Part shown: positions 6,958-15,000 of the stretch, in pieces
Numbering within the stretch: position 1 is the first letter of the stretch
Layout: each line of letters starts with the position of its first letter
NCBI GenBank assembly: GCA_024277285.1
Contig: JAJRVM010000165.1
Location: forward strand, 1 to 24,658
Origin: Planctomycetota bacterium
GTDB taxonomy: Bacteria > Planctomycetota > Planctomycetia > Pirellulales > Pirellulaceae
Direction: 5' to 3'
DNA: 24,658 nucleotides
Program-made: the position numbers and the translations under genes
The notes under the pieces: generated by a model
Databases searched by the model: none
Seen by the model: the letters and a program-made list of their open reading frames with translations, nothing else
Told to the model about the DNA's origin: nothing

Positions 6958-9900
6958 TCAGTTACTCTGAATGTCGGCATCGTCACGCAAGTGTTTGCGC
7001 ATTCGCCTGCTGTTGAACAGCTTGCAACTGCCGCGGAAGAACATCACGGTGCCAAATGCCAACCCGATGAAACCGCCAACAGCTTGCGCGCTGATCTTGG
7101 ATGGGCTAATGGCCAACACCGTCCCACTCGCCGCCAAACAGACCGTAGCCACGACCAGACGCCCGGCGCCCAACGAGCAGATGCGGCGTTGTTCACTACT
7201 TTGGATGGCTTCACGCGCTGAGTGGTTCGCCAACTCGCGCATCGCCAGCAAATCGGCTGCCATTTCCGTGGGCGGACGTTGGCCAGCCGACAGCTCTTCA
7301 TGCGGATTCGCCGAATCGGCGGTAGGCGGGGGCGAGGTATCGGCCAACGACGCATCGCCAGCCGATGCATTTTCAACATCCGTCGCTGCTTCGCCAGCCG
7401 ACGTCGACGCTGGTCCATCGGTCGGCGACGGTTGACTCGACGACTTCTGTTTTTTGCCGCCACGCGATCCGACACGTTGCAACAGCCGTTCCATATATTG
7501 TTGAATCGCTCCTTCGTCATCGGCGGCCACGTCGCGCTCTGCTTGGCCGTCCATCGACCCGGCAGTGGGCGATGCCGCATCCCCATCGATAACTCGAGAC
7601 GCGCCAGCTTCTTGGGACGACGCTTCCGCCTCAAGCTGCAGTTTTTCCGGATCGAGCATTACCGTTTGCTCGATCCCGGCAGCCTCAGGCTCACACGGGC
7701 TCTCGTCCAACTCCGCCGCCGGGCTCTCCGCCTGGTCAACCAACTGATCAGGGCGCATCATGATCGTTTGATTCGCCACCGGCCCCGAAACCGGTTCGAT
7801 CGACTTAGGGCGCGTCCCCCCACCGCTGGATTGTTCGGCACCAGACTCTCCTGGCAACCCGGATTCCCCGGGCAGCGTTGTTTCCACCAGGCGAGGGTCG
7901 ACAGCATCGTCGTGGGTCCATTCAGAAACTGCTTGTTCCGCGCCCTCACCGAGTGCGAATGGCATCACGAGCGTGTTATTGGTGGGGGCCACCGCGTTCG
8001 CATCAGCACGCTCGGCGCGGGCCGGTGAGGTGTTCTTGCCCGTTCCGCCATCGCGCCGAATTGCTTGTTTTGCTTCGTCCAGCTGCATTAGCAGTTGTTT
8101 GCCTTCTTGCTGCAGCGACCGGATCAGGAACCCGGCTTCTTCGAGTTTTTGGGCATGCTCGGCATGGAGATCATCAAGAGTTTTCGCGCGTTCGCCAAAT
8201 TCACGTTGCAAGCTCTCTCGTTCCACGTGCCACTCATTTCGAACGCGTTGATGTTCGCCACGCTCTTGCTCGAGTTCTTTGCGCGCGTTTTGAGCAAGAT
8301 CGCGCCACTTGGTGGACTCTCTTTGGCTCTCATCAGGCTCACGATCGCGGAGTTCCTGCGCTGCCTCGGCGAGCAGTTTCTCCAATTCCGCCAGACGGAG
8401 CTGTGCCGTCTTGAGGTCCGCGTCCTGCTCGGGTTGCGTTTCACCGGCAGCCTGCAGTTGATCGCGCAGTTCCTTTTCGGCGACGTCACGATCTCCGCGC
8501 CACTGTTGACGCTCGGCCTGGAGCGCTGCCAGCTGCTCCCGTAGCTGCTCTGCCTCGTGCCGCTGTTGAGCAAGTTCGTCAGTGAGCGCCGCGAGCTGTT
8601 CGTCCCGTTGCTTCGCCTGCACTGCGAGATCCGCCTGCGACTGGCCAGCCTGAGCTTCTTTCTCATCGACATGTTGGCGAAGTGCTTCAAGCTGTGCGGT
8701 CAGCGTAGAGACCTGCTCGCTGGCGGAGGCCGCTCGGCGCGCCGTCTCCTCATGCTCCAGCTGTTGATCCACCAATTGCTCGCGTAGTTGCTGCGCATCA
8801 CGTTGTTCTTGAGCGAATTGTTCCTGGAGCGCTGCCAGCTGTTCGGCCCGTTGTGTCAGCTGAGCGGCAAGCTCGGATTGCGACTGCCCGGCACGCGTCT
8901 CGGTTTCATCGGCTTGTTGGCGTAGTGCATCGAGTTGCACAGTCAAAGTGGAAACCTCTTGACCGGCCGAGTCGGCTTGGCGCGCAGCCTGCTCGTGTTC
9001 GCGCTGTTGGCTCGCCAGCTGCTCGCGTAACTGTTGCGTCTCGGTTTGTTCTTGCGTGAGTTGGTCATGGAGTGCTGTCAGTTGCTGGTCGCGTTGCTCC
9101 AACTGGAGTGCGAACTCAGCCTGCGACTCGTCGGCACGCGTTTCGGATTCCTTTGTTTGGAGCCGTAGCGATTCGAGCTGTGTGGTCAGTTCGGAGTTCT
9201 GTTGCCCAGCGGCTTCCACTTGGCGAGTCGCATCTTCGCGACCGAGCTGTTCTTCCACCAGCTGTTCGCGCAGCTGTTGCATATCGTTCTGCGTTTGCGC
9301 GAGCTGTTGCTGGAGTGCCGTCAGCTGTTCGTCTCGTTGTTCGAGCTGCCCAGCCAACTCGGTGTGCGAATCGACGTTATTCGGCGGTCGATCATCTGAT
9401 TGTTGGCGCAGCGAATCGATTTCGATCGTCAGCTCGGAGAGTTGCTGGTTGACTTTCGCCGCTTCACCTCGAGCGTCTTCGAGTTGTGTTTGCCGGCCGG
9501 CCAATTGCGTGCGCAGCTGGTCCAGTTCTTGCTGAGCGTGAAGGCACGTCTGGCATGTTTCTCGATCGTCTGTAGAGGTAGCATCGTCTGTAGAGGTAGC
9601 ATCGTCTGTAGAGGCCGGGCCATCATCCAGAGAGGTCACGTCGTTGGGGGAGGTCGAAAAGTCGTGGGGCGGTTGGGTGGCGTGACCGGCGGTGTCGTCG
9701 TGCGGGCTGGTCGCAGCGAGCACTTCGAGTTCGATAGGGCCGATACTCAGGCGATCCCCTTCCTGCAGCCGCGCGTCGGCGAAGCGTGCGCCGTTAAGGC
9801 AGGTGTCCCCTTCCCAGCGGCGAATGAAGGTGCCAGCCTGGCCGCGGAGGATCACGCAATGGACGGGCCGTACGCCGGCGGCGCGCAGGCGGAGCGTGCA

Positions 9901-10065
9901 ATTCGGGTGCGCTCCGATCGTGCATTTGGGCGAACGAATACGGAGGATCCGGCCCCGGTATTCGGGCGAACGGACCTTGAGCGTCAAGAATCCGTCGACG
10001 TGTCCCAGCAGTCGATTTGCCGGTTGTCGGTCTGTTGCTTCAATCGTGCCTGCAGCAGTTACCAT
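6958..10065 (-). CDS. FHA-domain, long coiled-coil protein with C-terminal membrane anchor
   Basis: A 1035-residue protein. Residues about 25-117 form an FHA domain, the phosphothreonine-reading module. His69 and the Asn91-Gly pair are present, but the usual Gly-Arg is Gly-Ala (residues 51-52). A Ser/Thr/Asp-rich linker follows, with a six-residue motif repeated, then a CxxC. Residues about 180-660 are Gln/Glu/Leu-rich coiled coil, including four 81-residue repeats (about 210-533). The acidic linker after it holds three T-x-M-type motifs (Thr698, Thr767, Thr801). Two hydrophobic segments near 966-987 and 993-1011 anchor the C-terminus, leaving a basic tail. ATG at 10065 has AGGAAAG a few bases upstream and beats a GTG at 10098. 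It is probably a cytoplasm-facing scaffold tied to Ser/Thr kinase signalling; the partner is unknown. Confidence 0.85.
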   Translation of the reverse strand: MVTAAGTIEATDRQPANRLLGHVDGFLTLKVRSPEYRGRILRIRSPKCTIGAHPNCTLRLRAAGVRPVHCVILRGQAGTFIRRWEGDTCLNGARFADARLQEGDRLSIGPIELEVLAATSPHDDTAGHATQPPHDFSTSPNDVTSLDDGPASTDDATSTDDATSTDDRETCQTCLHAQQELDQLRTQLAGRQTQLEDARGEAAKVNQQLSELTIEIDSLRQQSDDRPPNNVDSHTELAGQLEQRDEQLTALQQQLAQTQNDMQQLREQLVEEQLGREDATRQVEAAGQQNSELTTQLESLRLQTKESETRADESQAEFALQLEQRDQQLTALHDQLTQEQTETQQLREQLASQQREHEQAARQADSAGQEVSTLTVQLDALRQQADETETRAGQSQSELAAQLTQRAEQLAALQEQFAQEQRDAQQLREQLVDQQLEHEETARRAASASEQVSTLTAQLEALRQHVDEKEAQAGQSQADLAVQAKQRDEQLAALTDELAQQRHEAEQLREQLAALQAERQQWRGDRDVAEKELRDQLQAAGETQPEQDADLKTAQLRLAELEKLLAEAAQELRDREPDESQRESTKWRDLAQNARKELEQERGEHQRVRNEWHVERESLQREFGERAKTLDDLHAEHAQKLEEAGFLIRSLQQEGKQLLMQLDEAKQAIRRDGGTGKNTSPARAERADANAVAPTNNTLVMPFALGEGAEQAVSEWTHDDAVDPRLVETTLPGESGLPGESGAEQSSGGGTRPKSIEPVSGPVANQTIMMRPDQLVDQAESPAAELDESPCEPEAAGIEQTVMLDPEKLQLEAEASSQEAGASRVIDGDAASPTAGSMDGQAERDVAADDEGAIQQYMERLLQRVGSRGGKKQKSSSQPSPTDGPASTSAGEAATDVENASAGDASLADTSPPPTADSANPHEELSAGQRPPTEMAADLLAMRELANHSAREAIQSSEQRRICSLGAGRLVVATVCLAASGTVLAISPSKISAQAVGGFIGLAFGTVMFFRGSCKLFNSRRMRKHLRDDADIQSN
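8467..9438 (-). repeat. Four 243-bp in-frame repeats encoding 81-residue coiled-coil units
   Basis: Within the FHA protein the QQLREQL heptad returns every 81 residues, and the first anchor sites, at 9259 and 9016, are exactly 243 bases apart. Units start near residues 210, 291, 372 and 453 and align without gaps, although their sequences have diverged. The repeats therefore arose by in-frame duplication and are old enough to have drifted. 81 is not a multiple of 7, so each unit shifts the heptad register by four. Confidence 0.85.
9565..9615 (-). repeat. 18-bp in-frame minisatellite, 2.8 copies
   Basis: The unit ATCGTCTGTAGAGGTAGC (plus strand) occurs at 9565-9582 and 9583-9600, with a partial third copy at 9601-9615. 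On the coding strand it encodes the repeated hexapeptide TSTDDA in the linker between the FHA domain and the coiled coil of the FHA protein. Near-perfect identity suggests recent copy-number change. The Ser/Thr/Asp content is typical of a flexible, possibly phosphorylated linker. Confidence 0.9.
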
Positions 10066-10714
10066 GGGATTTCTTTCCTGTGAATTCTCAGCCGCCACAC
10101 CGTTGCTTCACTCGAACGAAGCGTGCGCTCCAGGCGCAGCGAACCGAATTCTTCCACTGGCATTTAGCTTACGGAGGCGGTCCGGTCAACAACCAAACAC
10201 CTCCGTTTGGGTGGGAAAACGAACCGCACAATCGGCAAATCTTGCCGGATTGTCAAAAAACGGCTGCATCTAACTGCTCGATTTGACGATTATCCGATAG
10301 CAACCCATGGCACCCCGGCGTCTGCCTTCACGCCGCCGCCGTGGAATCGTATCGCGGCCCAAGTGTCCGCCACCGCGCGGAGACGCGGATTTTTCGCCTT
10401 GACCAACAGGCTGCGACGCGCGGGCACCTTGCTCCTAAGTGATTTATTTGGAACGACTTAATCTCAAGTACCGGATTACCGATCGGTGATCGGAAAAAAA
10501 ACGAACCTAGGTCCCAACGATAGTTGATGTGCGTACTATAGTTTGGTGATTGCGCAGGCAATTCACTGGCACCGCATCGTTGACGGACAACGGTAATTAG
10601 CAGACGGTAATCAGCAGGCTAAGAGTGAGGCACTTTGAGGGAGATTCGGAGCTGCAGGCGGTGATTTTGTTCGCCTGTTCCGAATGCGCCCCCCAACTCA
10701 AGGGTGAAAGACAG
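10066..10714. other. Intergenic region between two divergent genes
   Basis: This 650-base gap separates the FHA gene (minus) from the DksA-like gene (plus) and must hold promoters for both. I see a short palindrome ACCGATCGGT followed by a run of eight A's near 10470-10502, but no convincing -35/-10 pair and no reading frame with gene-like composition. Confidence 0.5.
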
Positions 10715-11164
10715 ATGGGACGCAAAGAGGCAATTTTGAAGCTGCGACAGGTACTTTTGCAACGCCGCGATGCATTGCGCAGAGCATTGGCGGGGGACAT
10801 TAGTGCGTTAAAGGAGCTGCGCGAGCAGACGTCGGGCGATATGCTGGACGCCGCGCTCGACTCAGCACAAGACGAAATCAGTTGTCAATTGGCGGAGGTC
10901 GAGAGCCGCGAGTTGACCCATATCGAGAATGCATTGGAACGCATGCGTAACGGCACGTACGGGATTTGCGAAATGACCGGCAAGCCAATCCCGCTGGCAC
11001 GGTTGCAGGCACTGCCGTATGCCACGATGTGCATTGAAGCGCAGCGCAAAGCTGAGGAACGGGGCAAGGACAGCACCCAGTCGGCCAACTGGGGACAACT
11101 CCTCGATTCCAAATCCAACGACCAAGACATCCTGTTCAACGACATTGAAATGGACGTTTCTTGA
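10715..11164 (+). CDS. DksA/TraR-family regulator with a two-cysteine zinc-finger motif
   Basis: The 149-residue protein has the DksA layout: a helical coiled coil, then a small C-terminal zinc-finger region. The coiled-coil tip carries D-x-x-D-x-A (Asp42, Asp45, Ala47), the motif DksA uses inside the RNA polymerase secondary channel. The finger reads C-x2-T-x17-C-x2-A (Cys85, Thr88, Cys106, Ala109), so two of the four canonical cysteines are replaced. That spacing matches the low-zinc DksA2-type paralogues described in Pseudomonas. ATG at 10715 has AAGGGTGAAAG just upstream; a longer frame from 10625 lacks a comparable site. The expected role is transcriptional tuning with ppGpp, independent of zinc supply. 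Family confidence is good; physiology is inferred. Confidence 0.85.
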   Translation: MGRKEAILKLRQVLLQRRDALRRALAGDISALKELREQTSGDMLDAALDSAQDEISCQLAEVESRELTHIENALERMRNGTYGICEMTGKPIPLARLQALPYATMCIEAQRKAEERGKDSTQSANWGQLLDSKSNDQDILFNDIEMDVS

Positions 11165-11419
11165 CCACGGCAAGCCATGCAAGGACACTCGAGCGGCCGA
11201 CCAGCAACGGGATGGTGCGGGAACTCGTACCGTTTCGCCGCACGTGGGCGAATCAGCTCAAGTGAGCTGCCAGGTACCAGCGAACCCATGCTACGCCGGC
11301 AGACGCTTGCGTGCTGGAGGAGCGACGTGTAGGGCAAGGGCGCGTGGATATGCGTGTGGATAGACTCGGCCACAGCGGCATGGAAGCATCAATCACCTGA
11401 TGACGGAGGGAGTGAGCGA

Positions 11420-12565
11420 ATGAGGGCGTTTCTAGTTCCAACAGCTGCGTTGCGATCGTTTGTAATCAGCTCAATCGCAACTGCCACGCTCAGCCTTACG
11501 CTGTTGGCCGGCAGCGACGTTTGCCACGCACAATTCGCGCTGACGTCTCAACCTTCCAAAGCCGACCGCGAACGCATGTACCAAGAGGTTGCCACGCAAG
11601 TGGCGGCGCTTGAACAGCAGGGCAACATCCTGAAGAAGGTCATCCAACTGGCGCAGCCGACGGTCGTGCACATTGAAGCCAAAAAAACGCACGATGGCTT
11701 GGGACGCAAATCGATCGAGGAAGCGGGAAGTGGCGTTATTGTCGAATACAACCAGAAGTACTACGTCCTGACGAATCGGCATGTCATCAAACATGCCTCA
11801 CTCGACAATATTCACATCGCATTGAACTCGGGCCGCGTGGTGATTCCAAGCCGCATATGGGCCGATGTCGAAACGGACGTTGCCGTAATGGCCGTGACGG
11901 GACCCGATCTGGTTGCCGCACGGCTGGCCGACAGCAGCAAGGTATCGATGGGCGACTTTGTGCTGGCAGTGGGCAGCCCATTTGGGTTGAGCCATTCGGT
12001 GACCTACGGCATTATCAGCGCCAAGGGGCGACGCGACTTGCAACTGGGAGTCGAAGGCGTTCGATACCAGAACTTCTTCCAGACCGACGCGGCGATCAAT
12101 CCGGGCAATAGTGGCGGACCATTATTGAATCTGCGCGGCGAGGTGATCGGCATCAATACGGCGATCGCCAGCAGCTCCGGCGGCAACGAGGGAATCGGAT
12201 TTACGATCCCGATGAACATCGCCATGTCCGTGGCCAAGCAGTTAATCGACCAGGGCAGCGTGATCCGCGCGATCCTCGGTGTTTCGCTCGATTCCCAATA
12301 CGATGACACGTTGGCACACCAATTGGGTCTCTCACGCCGAGTCGGTGCGCGCGTAAATCGAGTGACTCCGGGCACAGCGGCCGACCGGACAGGTGTCCAA
12401 GTTGGCGACGTAATCCTGTTCTTCGACGGCATTCGCATCGACAATGACGATCATCTGGTCAACCAGGTCCGCCTGACTCCGATTGGCAAGGAAGTGAGGA
12501 TGATTGTGCTGCGCGACGGCGAGTCAGTGAAGCTAGATGCCGTTTTGAATGCTCAGGACAATTGA
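11420..12565 (+). CDS. HtrA/DegP-like serine protease with one PDZ domain
   Basis: A 381-residue exported protease. An N-terminal signal peptide ends near VCHAQ, with cleavage probably after Ala37. A short helical stretch follows, then a trypsin-like domain with an intact triad: His121 (LTNRHV), Asp153 (ETDVAV) and Ser231 (NPGNSGGP). One PDZ domain covers about 285-375, with GVQVGDVILFFDG as its carboxylate-binding core. DegP of E. coli has two PDZ domains; this one resembles the shorter DegS-like layout but has a cleavable signal rather than a plain anchor. ATG at 11420 has GGAGGG about 9 bases upstream. The likely role is envelope protein quality control. It converges with the nucleoside hydrolase gene. 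Confidence 0.9.
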   Translation: MRAFLVPTAALRSFVISSIATATLSLTLLAGSDVCHAQFALTSQPSKADRERMYQEVATQVAALEQQGNILKKVIQLAQPTVVHIEAKKTHDGLGRKSIEEAGSGVIVEYNQKYYVLTNRHVIKHASLDNIHIALNSGRVVIPSRIWADVETDVAVMAVTGPDLVAARLADSSKVSMGDFVLAVGSPFGLSHSVTYGIISAKGRRDLQLGVEGVRYQNFFQTDAAINPGNSGGPLLNLRGEVIGINTAIASSSGGNEGIGFTIPMNIAMSVAKQLIDQGSVIRAILGVSLDSQYDDTLAHQLGLSRRVGARVNRVTPGTAADRTGVQVGDVILFFDGIRIDNDDHLVNQVRLTPIGKEVRMIVLRDGESVKLDAVLNAQDN

Positions 12566-12605
12566 TGCGGCACCACGCTTGACGCGCCAGGAACTCGGCG
12601 CTCGG

Positions 12606-12620
12606 TAGTCAATCTGACTA
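12606..12620. terminator. Weak hairpin between convergent genes
   Basis: A 6-bp perfect stem, TAGTCA/TGACTA, with a 3-base loop lies in the 121-base gap between the protease and the nucleoside hydrolase. It has no U-tract, so a terminator role is only suggested by position. Confidence 0.2.
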
Positions 12621-12686
12621 TCCCGTTTCTGTTCCGTGCGCGTGTGCCCGGCAAGGAAACGGGTCATGCAACGGGCCATCGAGCAT

Positions 12687-13634
12687 TTACTCTCTGGTGG
12701 TTTCTCCGGCCCGAGCGATCGCTTTGAGGACCAGCGCGAAGACCTTATCGCGGTCCATCTTCACAGCCACGTCCATGTTCGGTCGCCAATGCGGATTGGG
12801 ACGTCGATCGAAGATGGTAGCGCCGAGCGTCAGATCACCGCGAGTCTCGACATCTCCAGCCATTTCGGCAAACTCAAATAGATCGGGATCCAGCACCGAG
12901 GCGAGCGCCACGACATCGTGCAGGAAAACACTCTCCTGCCCCAATTTCTGGTGGTAGGCCCGAAAGAGGAACGGAAAGATGCGCCGCAGAAACGCGCCGA
13001 CGCGCGTCGATTCGGCGGGTAGATGATCCAGCACATCCAGCGTGAATTTCAGGCTGCGCGTTACATCTAGCGGCACGAGCGTCTTGGTTACCGGAGACTG
13101 AAAAACGACACGTGCACTGTTTGAATCAAAGTGCATATTGAACTCGGCGGCCGGAGTCACGTTGCCGATACCACCAATCGAACCGCCGGTCATGATGATC
13201 CGATCGACCAACGACGGTAGGTCAGGATCGCGTTGAAAGGCGCGCGCCACATTGGTGAGTGGGCCGAGGCAAACCAGCGTAATTCGATTGGGATTGGCGC
13301 GCACCGCGTCACAAATCACCTTTTCCGATGGATGCCGATGGTGCAGCCTCGAGACGGCGATTCCAATATTCCCCAAACCGTCCTCTCCATGCAGTTGTAA
13401 CGAGTCGGTGCCCGCACACTGCTCGGGAGCCGTTCCCGTTCCCACGCGGGGGAACCGGGGTGGGTCCAAACGCTCAATGATCGCCTGAACATTGCGACTC
13501 GCCTGTTCAGCCGACACATTGCCGGCGGTCGCTGTCACCGCGACCACTTCCAAACGCGGATCAAACAGAGCCATAGCCAGAGCAATGGCGTCGTCGATTC
13601 CCGGATCACAGTCTAGAATCACCTTCCTGGTCAT
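12687..13634 (-). CDS. Nucleoside hydrolase (inosine-uridine preferring type)
   Basis: The 315-residue enzyme hydrolyses the N-glycosidic bond of ribonucleosides to give base and ribose. The N-terminal aspartate cluster DCDPGIDDAIAL (8-19) binds the catalytic calcium. PLTNVARA and the GGSIGGIGNVTPAAEFN segment are further family signatures that contact ribose. The length is normal for the family. ATG at 13634 is preceded by GGTGAGTGAGAAAAA. It appears to be a single gene with about 1.3 kb of non-coding DNA upstream. The base preference cannot be told from sequence. Together with the deaminase at 3501-3971 it fits nucleoside salvage, though they are not linked. Confidence 0.92.
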   Translation of the reverse strand: MTRKVILDCDPGIDDAIALAMALFDPRLEVVAVTATAGNVSAEQASRNVQAIIERLDPPRFPRVGTGTAPEQCAGTDSLQLHGEDGLGNIGIAVSRLHHRHPSEKVICDAVRANPNRITLVCLGPLTNVARAFQRDPDLPSLVDRIIMTGGSIGGIGNVTPAAEFNMHFDSNSARVVFQSPVTKTLVPLDVTRSLKFTLDVLDHLPAESTRVGAFLRRIFPFLFRAYHQKLGQESVFLHDVVALASVLDPDLFEFAEMAGDVETRGDLTLGATIFDRRPNPHWRPNMDVAVKMDRDKVFALVLKAIARAGETTRE

Positions 13635-14157
13635 TTTTTCTCACTCACCACAGCAATGGGTAATAAGTAATCCCGAGCCAGACCATCGAGCGCCGCCGAA
13701 ATAACCACGCCCCCCAACCGCCTGCCCCGGCAGCAGCCTCAAACCGATTTGATAACCTATTGTTGCGCATCAGCTTAAGACGCATCCAGGACCACGCAAA
13801 AGGCGATTGTACTGCCGACATTGTCCTACAACAACCCACAACAAGACAGCCCGTCATACCAACGCAAACCAAGCACGCTGAGTCCGCAGTCCGGGGGAGA
13901 TCGATCTTAATCTTCTGCGCCCCCAAGGCATCCGTAGCTCCCCACACACTGAGCTGACCAGAAAGCCGAACATTGGGCAGACTGGGGCCACTAGGTTTTC
14001 CGAGGCTGCCCCGCAGCGGTGCGAAAAGAAACCAGACAGCCTGATTTGCGGTGGCCATTCCACGACCTCCGCAGCTTGATTCTCTTGTTGCGCATTCCCT
14101 AATCTCTAATGAGCACCTCGAACCCGCTTTCCACCTGAGCCGGTCCCAAAACCTGAC

Positions 14158-14276
14158 CTGTATCGCCCCTTCGGGGCTTTGTGGGTTTGGGGTTGCCAGG
14201 TTCCGGGGTCTGACGACCCCGGCAAGGGCTGTGTTGGCCCTCCGGGCCAGAGTTGCCCGGCGCAGTGGGGCCCGCC
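14158..14276 (+). repeat. Hairpin-rich intergenic repeat, copy A
   Basis: About 118 bases closely matching copy B (14513-14630) in the same orientation. It contains three hairpins in series: GCCCCTTCGGGGC, CCGGGGTC with GACCCCGG, and TGGCCCTCCGGGCCA. The stems are conserved between copies while the linkers vary, which suggests that the folded form matters. It lies in the 1.37-kb gap 13635-15000. I find no gene in that gap. Confidence 0.85.
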
Positions 14277-14336
14277 TGGAGTGAAGTCGGAGTGCCAGAA
14301 CAGTGTTACATGGAAAGAGAGCGAGCAGCGAAATCG

Positions 14337-14427
14337 GCCCGGCAGGGCCGGTACAGCCCTTGCCGGTGCCGTAAGGCACCGGTGTGGTTTAAATCAGAAT
14401 CGGCAAAGCCCCGGAAGGGCGATACAG
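14337..14427 (-). repeat. Hairpin-rich intergenic repeat, inverted divergent copy C
   Basis: Reading the minus strand, this block follows the same order of elements as copies A and B (CTGTATCGCC, GGGGCTTTG, then the GGCAAGGGCTGT core) but with different stem sequences and a T-rich insert. It lies between A and B, so the three form a direct-inverted-direct arrangement. Confidence 0.65.
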
Positions 14428-14512
14428 AAAGGACGATGACATGTCCAGTACCCATCAACAGTTGCTGTATCATGAAGTTGAATATGATCCCCGATACGTT
14501 TGGGACTGATAT

Positions 14513-14630
14513 CTGTATCGCCCCTCCGGGGCTTTGTGAGTGTGTGTTGCCAGATTCCGGGGCCTGACGACCCCGGCAAAGGCTGTGTTGGCCCTCCGGG
14601 CCAGAGTTGCCCGGCGCAGCTGGGCCCGCC
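14513..14630 (+). repeat. Hairpin-rich intergenic repeat, copy B
   Basis: Direct copy of 14158-14276 at an offset of about 355 bases. Where a stem base differs from copy A it tends to keep pairing, for example the first stem reads GCCCCTCCGGGGC. It carries the same three hairpins and no coding potential. Confidence 0.85.
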
Positions 14631-15000
14631 AAGAACTCTGCTGAAGTGCCAAAGAGCACGCCGCACTGGAAAAAAAGCGCCAAGCGAATACTCCAATCTC
14701 AGACCGCCTGACTTTGACGCTCTCTGGGTTCACCACGCTACTAACGGCACAAGACTCGTTCTCTCGCAAGATTCAGCGACCAACGAGATCGGGGCAATAG
14801 CGTCCGAGCGGTAGCTCGTAATTGGTTGGCTCCCCCACCTCCTGCCGTGTTTCATCTGTGTTGTATCCGTGGCTCCCCCACCTCCCTCCGTGTTTCATCC
14901 GTGGTACTATCGGCAACAGCGAACAGCGGATCGGGCCCGGCAGAATTCGCCGAGCCGTTTCATCTTTGCGTTCCAAGGTAGGCAAGTTCCGGAGAAAGCC

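Noticed and set aside
7222..9535. Several long plus-strand frames opposite the FHA gene
   Set aside because: Their Arg- or Ser-rich composition arises from the Gln/Glu/Leu codons of the coiled coil on the other strand; they share no domain and lack ribosome sites.
13645..14379. A 244-codon minus-strand frame upstream of the nucleoside hydrolase
   Set aside because: It runs through the hairpin-rich repeat copies and has Cys/Trp/Gly-rich non-gene composition with no recognisable motif. A shorter start near 14060 is not excluded but has no support.
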